Source: Lachnospiraceae bacterium (GTDB taxonomy: Bacteria > Bacillota_A > Clostridia > Lachnospirales > Lachnospiraceae). Taken from it: 5,078 nt of DNA. The translations under genes and the position numbers were made by a program. The stretch spans positions 1-5,078 of the forward strand of contig JAGOGN010000126.1 of NCBI GenBank assembly GCA_017996675.1. The letters run 5' to 3'. Shown here in pieces: positions 1 through 5,078 of the stretch. A model generated the notes under the pieces. It had not been told where the DNA came from. It saw only the letters and a program-made list of their open reading frames with translations, and ran no database searches. Position 1 is the stretch's first letter; every line of letters begins with the position of its first letter.

Positions 1-111
1 AATGTCTGGTATAATAAAGATATCATCTTGAAAATCGAGTGTTGCTCTGTGGATAACTTGCAGGGTTTAATAAGTATCTTTACTCCAAAGTTGCAATCAA
101 TAATTTATTGA
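1..111 (+). CDS. Possible 3' tail of an upstream gene (partial)
   Basis: Reading from base 1, frame 1 is open for 36 codons and ends in TGA at 109-111. The other two plus frames stop within the first 30 bases. The encoded tail begins NVWYNKDIILKIECCSVDNL and ends QSIIY. I do not recognise a family, and no membrane segment or motif is visible. In AT-rich DNA an open run of this length can occur by chance, so this is only a candidate C-terminus of a gene starting outside the window. In its favour, a good promoter candidate for the next gene begins directly after the stop. No obvious rho-independent terminator follows the stop. Confidence 0.3.
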   Translation, partial: NVWYNKDIILKIECCSVDNLQGLISIFTPKLQSIIY

Positions 112-117
112 GAAAGA

Positions 118-147
118 TTGAAAGGTGGTGGTAAATAATGTTACAAT
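118..147 (+). promoter_or_regulatory. Candidate promoter for the GGDEF-EAL receptor gene
   Basis: TTGAAA (118-123, 5 of 6 to the -35 consensus) and TACAAT (142-147, 5 of 6 to the -10) are 18 bases apart. A TG dinucleotide at 139-140 makes an extended -10. Transcription would start near 154 and leave a leader of about 118 bases before the ATG at 272. A weaker alternative is TTGAAA at 173-178 with TAATAA at 195-200 (16-base spacer). I found no c-di-GMP riboswitch signature and no terminator hairpin in the leader; it is simply AT-rich. Confidence 0.42.
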
Positions 148-260
148 GTGGGAGTATCAGTTTAAATTCTTCTTGAAATAGTGTTCTTTTAAGCTAATAA
201 AAAATGCACGTGGAATTTAGGTGATATTAATAATTTCTAAAAATAAAAATATATGATATC

Positions 261-267
261 GGGGGAA
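261..267 (+). promoter_or_regulatory. Ribosome binding site of the GGDEF-EAL gene
   Basis: A GGGGGAA block lies 4 bases before the ATG at 272 (6 bases from the last G of the G run). It is the only purine-rich Shine-Dalgarno-like sequence near the start, and it supports this ATG, which also opens a canonical signal peptide. Confidence 0.6.
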
Positions 268-271
268 CTTT

Positions 272-2806
272 ATGGGTAGATTTAAGTTTCGCTTTTTTTT
301 CATGTTTGTACTATTTTTTTTAGGGGCACCCGTGCATGTTCATGCAGAACAGGATGTGGATACAGTCCTTATTTTAAACTCATACCATCAGGGGTTTGCA
401 TGGACAGATGAACAGATGGAGGGAATTCAGGAAGAAGTGAAGGCTTCGGGGAAAGAGCTGGAAATTTATGTGGAATACCTGGACTGGAAAAAATTTCCGA
501 CAGACCATAACGAAAAAGGATTCTATGATTTAATTCATTATAAATATTCTGATAAGAAAATCGATGTTGTTATTTGTACAGATGATTCGGCTTTTCAGTT
601 TGCATTAAAATATCGAGATGACTTATTTAAAAGCGCACCAATTGTATTTAGTGGTGTTGGGGAAACGAGTTATGAAGAACTGGTTGCCAGTCAGGATAAT
701 TATACAGGAATTATGCAGGTTATGGATCCTTATGGCACAATTCTTGCAGCAAAACAGATTAACCCGAAGTTAAATACAATTTATGTAATTTATGACAATA
801 CCAAAAGTGGTAAAGCAATTGGTAGTGAGTGCGTAGAAGCCGCCAATCAGATTTCTAAGGATATTCAGGTTGTTTTGTTGAATAATCTGGCAACAGAGAG
901 CATTTTAGAAAAGGTATGGGCGGCGGATGAGAATTCGATTGTATTAATGACCAATTATGTCCTTGATGGGAAATGGGTATACTTGAGTCAGGAAAAATTC
1001 TGCGAACAGATCAGTAAGGTTTCAAAAGTTCCTGTATATCATCTTTATCATTTTGGAATGGGGCATGGAATTCTTGGCGGAGATATGATTCTTGGCACAA
1101 TCCAGGGAAATGAAGCAGCCAGACTTGCACTTTTAATATTAAGCGGAACAAATGCCGATGAAATTCCGATTCTAAACGAAGATACCAATCAAATGATGTT
1201 TGATTATTCGGTGATGCAGAAGTTTGGTATCAGCAAAAGTGAACTTCCGCAGGGAAGTATGGTGATAAATGAACCTCCGAATTTTTTTGAGATCTATAGA
1301 ACGCAGATCATTGCTGCATTTATTGTATTTATTGTTTTAATTGCTTTTACGATTTCCTTATTATTTTACATTCACAAAATCAGAAGTATGCAAAGAAAGT
1401 TAAAAGAGAATCATGAAGAACTGACACAGTTATATGAAGAAATCACAGCATCGGATGAAGAGATGCGGGCGCAATATGATGAAATCATTGAAGCACATGA
1501 ACTGCTGGAAGTATCTAACAATAAATTGTTGCGATTAACACAACATGATACGCTTACTGGTCTATACAATAGACATTATTTGTATCATGTACTTGATGTT
1601 ATTTTAAAAGTAAATCAAATGCCCTGTGCGCTATACTTTTTGGATCTTGATAATTTTAAGTATGTGAATGATACGTTAGGGCATACACTTGGTGATACTT
1701 TATTAAAAGAAATTAGTGATAAAATGAACGGGATTATGAAAGATGGAATTCATCTGGTAAGACTTGGCGGAGATGAGTTTGTATTCTTTTATGAGAATAT
1801 ATCTGATAAAAAGGAAATTGAAGAGTTTGCATTAAAAATACTATCAGTTTTTGAGCAGCCATATCAGATAGAAGATAATGCTCTTCTAATTAGTGGTAGT
1901 CTTGGAATTGCGTTGTCGCCAGACAATGGGAAATCAATGGAAATTCTCTTGAAAAATGCGGATATGGCGATGTATTATATCAAAAGCAGAGGAAAAAAAG
2001 GATATTATTTCTTTGATGATTCACTAGAAGAAATGATGCGTGATAGAGTCGGGATTGAAAGAAAATTTGCATCAGCTTTAGAAAATAATGAATTTTTTGT
2101 AGTTTATCAGGCCCAGATTTGTCCAGAACATGAATCGATCTGCGGATATGAAGCGTTGGCAAGATGGAATTCTGAGGGTGAGTTGATTTCACCATTAAAA
2201 TTCATAAAAATAGCGGAGGAATCTGGATTTATTATTTCATTGGGAGAATGGATTCTTCGAAAAGCATGCACAGACATTGCAAATCTGAATAGAGAATCAA
2301 ATAAAGAGTATTTTATATCAGTCAATGTATCCGTAATTCAGTTGCTTCAAAACGACTTTGCAGAGAAAGTAATTCAAATCATTAATGAAACAAAAATCAA
2401 TCCAGCACAATTGATTCTGGAAGTAACAGAGTCTGTGTTTATGGAGTCCTCTGAACAAATTAAAGAACATTTAATAAAATTACGTGAAAAATCAATAGGA
2501 ATCGCACTTGATGATTTTGGAACAGGATATTCGTCGCTCGCATATCTTAAAGATTTTCCAATAACGACATTAAAGGTAGATAAATTATTTATTGATTCCA
2601 TCACAAACTCAGAAGAGATGGATAATATTACAGATACTATTATACAGATGGGTCATAATATGAATATGAAAGTTGTAGCAGAAGGTGTAGAAGCAGAAAA
2701 TCAGGTTCTATATCTGAAAAAGAGTCATTGTGACCTGATACAGGGATTCTTTTATGCAAAGCCTATGGTATTTGAGGAATTAAAGCACTTTGTCAGTACA
2801 TTTTAA
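272..2806 (+). CDS. Membrane receptor with periplasmic-binding-like sensor, GGDEF and EAL domains (c-di-GMP turnover)
   Basis: This 844-residue protein should sense an extracellular ligand and make or break cyclic di-GMP at the inner face of the membrane. Seen: a signal peptide at 1-25 (hydrophobic core FFFMFVLFFLG, cleavage motif VHA); an extracytoplasmic domain at about 28-335 resembling the ABC_sub_bind class of substrate-binding proteins (TVLILNSYHQGFAWT, VVICTDDSAFQF, APIVFSGV); a transmembrane helix at about 346-367; and a Glu-rich coiled coil at about 370-420. The GGDEF domain at about 421-585 has DTLTGLYNR, metal Asp458, Asn466 and an intact GGDEF at 499-503. The inhibitory RxxD site is absent (Lys490, Ile493). 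The EAL domain at about 595-844 keeps Glu627-Ala-Leu, Asn685, Glu717, Asp747-Asp748, Lys768, Glu804 and Gln824. Both active sites therefore look competent; the net direction is unknown, and GGDEF may instead act as a GTP-binding regulator. The gene overlaps the opposing EAL gene tail-to-tail by 14 bp. Confidence 0.93.
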   Translation: MGRFKFRFFFMFVLFFLGAPVHVHAEQDVDTVLILNSYHQGFAWTDEQMEGIQEEVKASGKELEIYVEYLDWKKFPTDHNEKGFYDLIHYKYSDKKIDVVICTDDSAFQFALKYRDDLFKSAPIVFSGVGETSYEELVASQDNYTGIMQVMDPYGTILAAKQINPKLNTIYVIYDNTKSGKAIGSECVEAANQISKDIQVVLLNNLATESILEKVWAADENSIVLMTNYVLDGKWVYLSQEKFCEQISKVSKVPVYHLYHFGMGHGILGGDMILGTIQGNEAARLALLILSGTNADEIPILNEDTNQMMFDYSVMQKFGISKSELPQGSMVINEPPNFFEIYRTQIIAAFIVFIVLIAFTISLLFYIHKIRSMQRKLKENHEELTQLYEEITASDEEMRAQYDEIIEAHELLEVSNNKLLRLTQHDTLTGLYNRHYLYHVLDVILKVNQMPCALYFLDLDNFKYVNDTLGHTLGDTLLKEISDKMNGIMKDGIHLVRLGGDEFVFFYENISDKKEIEEFALKILSVFEQPYQIEDNALLISGSLGIALSPDNGKSMEILLKNADMAMYYIKSRGKKGYYFFDDSLEEMMRDRVGIERKFASALENNEFFVVYQAQICPEHESICGYEALARWNSEGELISPLKFIKIAEESGFIISLGEWILRKACTDIANLNRESNKEYFISVNVSVIQLLQNDFAEKVIQIINETKINPAQLILEVTESVFMESSEQIKEHLIKLREKSIGIALDDFGTGYSSLAYLKDFPITTLKVDKLFIDSITNSEEMDNITDTIIQMGHNMNMKVVAEGVEAENQVLYLKKSHCDLIQGFFYAKPMVFEELKHFVSTF

Positions 2807-3254
2807 AATCAGCACAAAGAATAAAGGCAGAAGCATTTTGTGGACGAATCATTCGTGAGAACGTTTGGCAAAAATTTCCGGTAGCAAGTGATATATACTT
2901 ATCGCTGATGTATATTTTATCAGGGTGATGGATGGCATAATTAAAAAATGATTTTGACACGTGATTGTCGCCTTTTTTCATAGGAGAAAACATAGTACGG
3001 TTACGAAAATAGGATTCTGGCTGGAAAAGAGTATCAGTAACCTGAATACCTAGATCATTAATCAAATAAATGCATTCCAGCTCACTATTACAGCAAAGTA
3101 AGTCTGTAAAGGATTCATATAGGCAATCAGCCTGACAGGTTAATGCAATGGATTCTAATTGTTCAAATATTTTTTTTCGGATGTCGATGATATTGGTATA
3201 CTGGCGCATCTTGCTTATAAATTTTTTCTGATATAACTCGGAATTCTGGAGCAT
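2793..3254 (-). pseudogene. Cache/PAS-like C-terminal domain of a YkuI-type EAL protein, in the -1 frame
   Basis: This open frame (153 codons from the first ATG) overlaps the end of the EAL frame by 40 bases and lies in its -1 frame. It encodes a linker helix (LYQKKFISKMRQYTNIIDIR) and then an apparent small-ligand sensor fold. Recognisable patterns are CIYLINDLGIQVTD, the FSPMKKGDNH segment, KIYISDKYISLATG and a final FILCADF. This order matches the domain that follows EAL in Bacillus subtilis YkuI and in many clostridial EAL proteins. It is therefore most likely the second half of the gene upstream on the same strand, separated by a frameshift. Independent translation is possible but weakly supported: AAGGA precedes the ATG at only 3 bases. 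The stop TGA at 2793-2795 lies inside the opposing receptor gene. I infer that the full protein would be about 405 residues, close to the roughly 400 of YkuI. Confidence 0.7.
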
Positions 3255-4009
3255 TGTTCCTTGAATGAGAGGGTGTTGACTGCATCTGAGGGGATTGCCG
3301 GACTGAAGAAATATCCTTGAAACCAGTCAACACCACATTCGACACAAGTAACAACTTCCTGTTCTGTTTCAACGCCCTCTGCAATCGTAATAGAACCAAT
3401 TTTTTGACCGAGATCCGAAATTGCTTTAATTACTTCTTGCTTATAAAAATTAAATTGAACTTCACAAATAACTGAACGGTCAATTTTAATAATGTCAGGC
3501 CTTGCAAGTACAATTCGATTTAAATTAGAGTATCCTGCACCAACATCGTCCAGAGCAATTACAAAACCATAATGTCGATATAGATTTACCAGTTCTAAAA
3601 GTAAAGCGTCATTCGTGGCACGTTTCTCGTTTATTTCAATGACAATTTTGTTGCGTTCAATTTGAAGAGTATCAATCTGGAGAACAATTTCATCGGCATG
3701 ATCAAGGTAATATTCTAATAATGAGGTCTCCATGTTAATAAAAAGAAGCGTATCCTGACCGGACTTATGATAATCGGAAAGAGCAAGGTTCTGACATAAT
3801 GAATCCAGTCGTGCAACTTCATCAATTTTAGCAGAATAAGAAAAAAGAAGTTCAGGTGAAATTGACTCCTCTTTATAGGATGCACGAAGCAGAGATTCAT
3901 GGCCAATAGAGCAGCATTTGCTAATACTAACAATGGGTTGGAAAAAGACTCTGGTTTCTTGGGATTGCAGAACATGAAGATAGATATCCTTGGAAATCTG
4001 ATGTATCAT
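3215..4009 (-). CDS. EAL-domain c-di-GMP phosphodiesterase (YkuI-like), N-terminal part of a frame-split gene
   Basis: This 264-residue cytoplasmic protein is almost entirely one EAL domain, expected to hydrolyse cyclic di-GMP to pGpG. Catalytic positions are present: FFQPIV with Gln24, the signature as HESLLR (Glu38, with ESL replacing EAL), Asn92, Glu125 and Glu128 (IEINE), Asp154-Asp155 in DDVGAGYSNL, Lys175 in IIKID, Glu211 and Glu214 in AEGVE, and Gln231-Gly in FQGYFF. The DDVGAGYSNL and HESLLR variants are typical of the YkuI-type subgroup rather than of GGDEF-EAL hybrids. There is no signal peptide or TM segment. The ATG at 4007-4009 has an excellent AAGGAGA site 6 bases upstream. The final residues (about 249-264, ending IRKNL) do not resemble the family, and the frame stops at TAA 3215-3217, whereas the expected C-terminal domain continues in the -1 frame. 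The EAL fold alone may still be active, but without its regulatory domain. Confidence 0.88.
   Translation of the reverse strand: MIHQISKDIYLHVLQSQETRVFFQPIVSISKCCSIGHESLLRASYKEESISPELLFSYSAKIDEVARLDSLCQNLALSDYHKSGQDTLLFINMETSLLEYYLDHADEIVLQIDTLQIERNKIVIEINEKRATNDALLLELVNLYRHYGFVIALDDVGAGYSNLNRIVLARPDIIKIDRSVICEVQFNFYKQEVIKAISDLGQKIGSITIAEGVETEQEVVTCVECGVDWFQGYFFSPAIPSDAVNTLSFKEQCSRIPSYIRKNL
3218..3227 (-). other. Candidate -1 frameshift site (A_AAA_AAT_TTA before TAA)
   Basis: On the minus strand the EAL frame reads AGA AAA AAT TTA TAA. The last seven bases before the stop, A_AAT_TTA (3224 down to 3218), fit X_XXY_YYZ exactly, and A_AAA_AAT overlaps it. A one-base backward slip gives AAA TTT ATA and enters the frame of the C-terminal domain. 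A heptamer of this type directly followed by a zero-frame stop is known from retroviral gag-pol shifts (Rous sarcoma virus). I see no strong downstream stem-loop, and the Shine-Dalgarno-like AAGGA at 3258-3262 is about 33 bases away, too far to stimulate as in dnaX. The run of six A also makes a simple indel or sequencing error a live alternative. Confidence 0.35.
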
Positions 4010-4015
4010 AATCGG

Positions 4016-4022
4016 TCTCCTT
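4016..4022 (-). promoter_or_regulatory. Ribosome binding site of the EAL gene
   Basis: The minus strand reads AAGGAGA, then six bases, then ATG at 4009. This is a near-perfect anti-Shine-Dalgarno match at good spacing. It fixes the start of the EAL protein and implies efficient initiation. Confidence 0.85.
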
Positions 4023-4030
4023 ATAATGAT

Positions 4031-4061
4031 AAAAGGCGCTCTTCCGTGGAAGAACGCCTTT
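4031..4061 (-). terminator. Leader hairpin (terminator/attenuator-like) upstream of the EAL gene
   Basis: Minus-strand RNA gives AAAGGCGUUCUUC, loop CACG, then GAAGAGCGCCUUU. This is a 13-bp stem with one G-U pair, followed by a short U run (four U in total). On the plus strand the same position is a C-A mismatch and the downstream sequence is only TTTGTTAG, so the structure fits the minus strand better. It begins only a few bases after the transcription start predicted from the promoter at 4072-4100 and ends about 9 bases before the ribosome binding site. It could be an attenuator, a 5' stabilising hairpin, or an old terminator for transcription arriving from the right. The U tract is short for an efficient terminator. 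Confidence 0.55.
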
Positions 4062-4071
4062 GTTAGTGTTG

Positions 4072-4100
4072 ATTATAGAGGATGATTCGGGTCGTGTCAA
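4072..4100 (-). promoter_or_regulatory. Perfect-consensus sigma-A promoter for the EAL gene
   Basis: The minus strand carries TTGACA (4100-4095), exactly 17 bases, then TATAAT (4077-4072). All 12 hexamer bases match the vegetative consensus and the spacer is optimal. Transcription should begin near 4066-4064, giving a leader of about 56 bases that contains the hairpin at 4031-4061. The -35 hexamer falls within one arm of the inverted repeat CGTGTCAA/TTGACACG described separately. Confidence 0.8.
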
Positions 4101-4188
4101 TGAGAAGACGGATAATTCAGAAAGTATTATTGATATGTAGAAATGAGGTAATTATTATTATCTTTAGTATTATTAGAGTCCCTTTTAC

Positions 4189-4221
4189 AAACTTCTTGAA
4201 GTTTACTTTCGGTATAAACTT
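4189..4221. repeat. Three overlapping AAACTT/AAGTTT half-sites
   Basis: AAACTTC (4189-4195) and GAAGTTT (4198-4204) form a 7-bp inverted repeat with a 2-base centre. The right arm, extended to AAGTTTA (4199-4205), also pairs with TAAACTT (4215-4221) over 9 bases. The middle arm can therefore pair with either neighbour, either as DNA operator half-sites or as alternative RNA hairpins. No gene or promoter here explains them. Confidence 0.5.
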
Positions 4222-4224
4222 AAA

Positions 4225-4234
4225 ACGGTACCGT
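4225..4234. repeat. 10-bp perfect palindrome ACGGTACCGT
   Basis: ACGGTACCGT is its own reverse complement and is the only GC-rich spot in the surrounding AT-rich stretch. It lies 3 bases after the AAACTT half-site cluster. It could be a binding site for a dimeric protein; nothing in the window shows which. Confidence 0.35.
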
Positions 4235-4296
4235 GCAATTTCTACCCAATTGATAAGCAATAAAAAACAATTTTTTTTGTTTCTATGTTGACACGG

Positions 4297-4953
4297 GCAG
4301 AAGCCCATAGATCAACTTTTGGAGATATGCTAATTACGATTAAAGATACATTTCGCGACGCTATATTTTTTGGCTTTACTGGAACACCAATTCATGAAGA
4401 AAATCAGAAAAAATTAAATACTACAGTAACTGTGTTTGGAAATGAATTACATAGATATAGCATTGCAGACGGAATCAGAGACAGGAATGTTCTTGGATTT
4501 GATCCAGTAAAGGTTTTAACCTACAAGGATAAAGACTTAAGAAAGGTAGTAGCTCTTTTGAATGCAAAAGCAATTTCAGAAGAGGAGGCGATTTCAGATT
4601 CTGAAAAATCAAAAATTTATTATAAATTTTTGGATCCAACACAAGTTAAAATGGCTGGATTTATTGGAGATAATGGTAAATGGGAAAAGGGAATTGAGGA
4701 CTATATACCCAATGCTCAATACCAAACAGATGAGCATAAAAATAGTGTTGTTAAGGACATAGTAGAAAACTGGACTGCTTTAAGTAGAGGAAACAAATTC
4801 CATGCGATTTTTGCAACCAGCAGTATTCCAGAAGCAATTGAATATTATAGACTACTAAAGAAGGCGATGCCAAAGCTTAAAACTACTTGTTTGTTTGATC
4901 CAAATATTGATAATGTACCTGGATTTGAATATAAAGAAGATGGATTGTTAGAG
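4297..4953 (+). pseudogene. hsdR: Internal fragment of a type I restriction enzyme R subunit (HsdR)
   Basis: About 219 residues of a protein that is normally roughly 1,000 long. HsdR subunits are the ATP-driven DNA translocase and nuclease of type I restriction systems. Seen: EAHRSTFGDM, the end of the DEAH box with its Asp replaced by Ala (GCA at 4297-4299); AIFFGFTGTPI, helicase motif III; VFGNELHRYSIADGIRDRNVLGF, the usual HsdR stretch after it; and FHAIFATSSIPEAIEYYRLLK, the start of the second RecA lobe. The N-terminal nuclease, Walker A and everything after DGLLE are missing. The frame is open back to 4264 and has an ATG at 4285 (MLTR), but that part is unlike HsdR and has no ribosome binding site, so I treat it as junk upstream of the break. 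No hsdM or hsdS is in view. The fragment cannot be a working enzyme; the uninterrupted frame suggests the breaks are fairly recent. Confidence 0.82.
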
Positions 4954-5078
4954 TGTCAGACGGCACATTGTGGGAGGTGTGAACAGCACTTTATTGTAGG
5001 TGCTTTCACATCCCCGACTGTGCGGTTTGGTAGGTAACTGCAAACTCTCAGAGGAATCACCGCACACTGTCGTAGTCT
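4953..5078 (+). mobile_element. Structured insert after the HsdR break; possible 5' end of a group II intron (truncated by window)
   Basis: After the GAG codon the HsdR frame continues only as an unrelated Cys/His-rich tail to TAG at 5035-5037. The DNA instead folds well. Hairpin A (4972-5015) pairs GGG, GGTGTGAA and AGCAC with GTGCT, TTCACAT(C) and CCC, leaving single bulges at A4975 and C4984. Hairpin B (5015-5072) pairs CGAC and TGTGCGGT with ACCGCACA and GTCG around a two-base bulge, and has a smaller TTTG/CAAA stem inside. The sequence begins GTGTC, close to but not matching the group II 5' consensus GUGYG. Two long adjacent helices right at the break fit domain I of such an intron. An IS200/IS605-type hairpin end or another structured RNA is also possible. 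No reverse transcriptase or domain V is in the window. Confidence 0.35.

Larger units (their letters stand above)
4093..4295. repeat. 203-bp AT-rich segment bounded by 8-bp inverted repeats; no gene seen in it
   Basis: CGTGTCAA at 4093-4100 and TTGACACG at 4288-4295 are exact inverted copies, with weak similarity continuing inward (AGAA in both arms after a gap). The interior is AT-rich with homopolymer runs (eight T at 4271-4278) and several palindromes, and no credible coding frame. The right arm ends within two bases of where recognisable HsdR sequence begins. The left arm supplies the -35 of the EAL promoter. I see no target-site duplication. An 8-bp match can arise by chance in a region this size, so calling this a MITE or an insertion-sequence remnant is speculative. 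Confidence 0.2.

Noticed and set aside
7..15. TGGTATAAT, a perfect extended -10 box at the left edge.
   Set aside because: Any -35 would be outside the window, and the stretch lies in a frame that stays open to 111. The match may be coincidence (codons Trp-Tyr-Asn), so it was not called.
138..176. 12-codon ORF (ATG at 138, TGA at 174-176) preceded by GGTGG.
   Set aside because: It overlaps the -10 of the best promoter candidate. If that promoter is used, the ATG is not in the transcript. No sign of a leader-peptide attenuator follows.
148..271. A c-di-GMP riboswitch in the leader of the GGDEF-EAL gene.
   Set aside because: Expected from context, but none of the conserved GEMM or class II core sequences is visible, and there is no terminator hairpin before the start.
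3163..3975. Additional minus-strand ORFs (3163-3399 and 3715-3975).
   Set aside because: They overlap the EAL/Cache frames, encode no recognisable motifs, and lack their own ribosome binding sites.
4082..4291. Plus-strand ORF of 69 codons (and an opposing 63-codon ORF at 4117-4308).
   Set aside because: No ribosome binding site and low-complexity Ile/Phe/Lys/Asn-rich translations. The ATG lies inside the EAL promoter region and the repeats explain the stretch better.
4093..4295. An invertible promoter switch using the 8-bp inverted repeats.
   Set aside because: The -35 hexamer lies in the repeat itself and the -10 lies outside, so inversion would leave the promoter hexamers unchanged. No recombinase gene is present.
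4562..4762. Plus-strand ORF of 66 codons within the HsdR fragment.
   Set aside because: It is an out-of-frame shadow of the HsdR coding sequence, which has clear family motifs.
4953..5037. Reading the Cys/His-rich tail after the HsdR fragment as a zinc-finger domain.
   Set aside because: The stretch follows an abrupt loss of HsdR similarity, contains strong RNA-like hairpins, and stops within 28 codons. It is more likely non-coding DNA read in frame by chance.

Overview
The window looks like chromosomal DNA of a low-GC, Gram-positive anaerobe. A member of the Clostridia, plausibly Lachnospiraceae, is my best guess. This rests on AT-rich codon use, strong GGAG-type ribosome binding sites, a signal peptide/one-TM receptor architecture, and the style of the c-di-GMP proteins. 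No sequence here fixes the genus.

Left and middle (1-4100) form a cyclic-di-GMP module. After a possible 3' tail of an upstream gene (1-111) and a leader with a candidate promoter, a long plus-strand gene (272-2806) encodes a membrane receptor. It has an extracytoplasmic substrate-binding-protein-like sensor, one transmembrane helix, a coiled coil, and GGDEF and EAL domains that both keep their catalytic residues. Facing it on the minus strand, and overlapping its 3' end by 14 bp, is a YkuI-like gene: an EAL phosphodiesterase followed by a Cache/PAS-like C-terminal domain. That gene is split into two overlapping frames (3215-4009 and 2793-3254) that a single -1 shift would join into a protein of about 405 residues. 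The zero-frame stop lies directly after A_AAT_TTA, a classical -1 slippery heptamer. The split may therefore be programmed, or it may be an ordinary indel or sequencing error. The gene has a perfect-consensus promoter (TTGACA-17-TATAAT, 4072-4100) and a strong hairpin almost at the predicted 5' end of its mRNA.

The right part (4081-5078) looks like a decayed, accessory region. Positions 4101-4296 hold no convincing gene but are dense in inverted repeats. They are bounded by an 8-bp inverted repeat (CGTGTCAA ... TTGACACG) whose two copies each read outward as a TTGACA hexamer. From about 4297 to 4953 comes an internal piece of a type I restriction subunit HsdR. It is cut off on the left exactly at the DEAH box and on the right after the second helicase lobe begins. 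The right break is followed by about 125 bases able to fold into two adjacent long stem-loops, which suggests a structured mobile element; a group II intron 5' end is my leading but unproven guess.

Together, the two c-di-GMP genes could set local c-di-GMP turnover from two different sensory inputs. The right end records loss of a restriction system through insertion or rearrangement.
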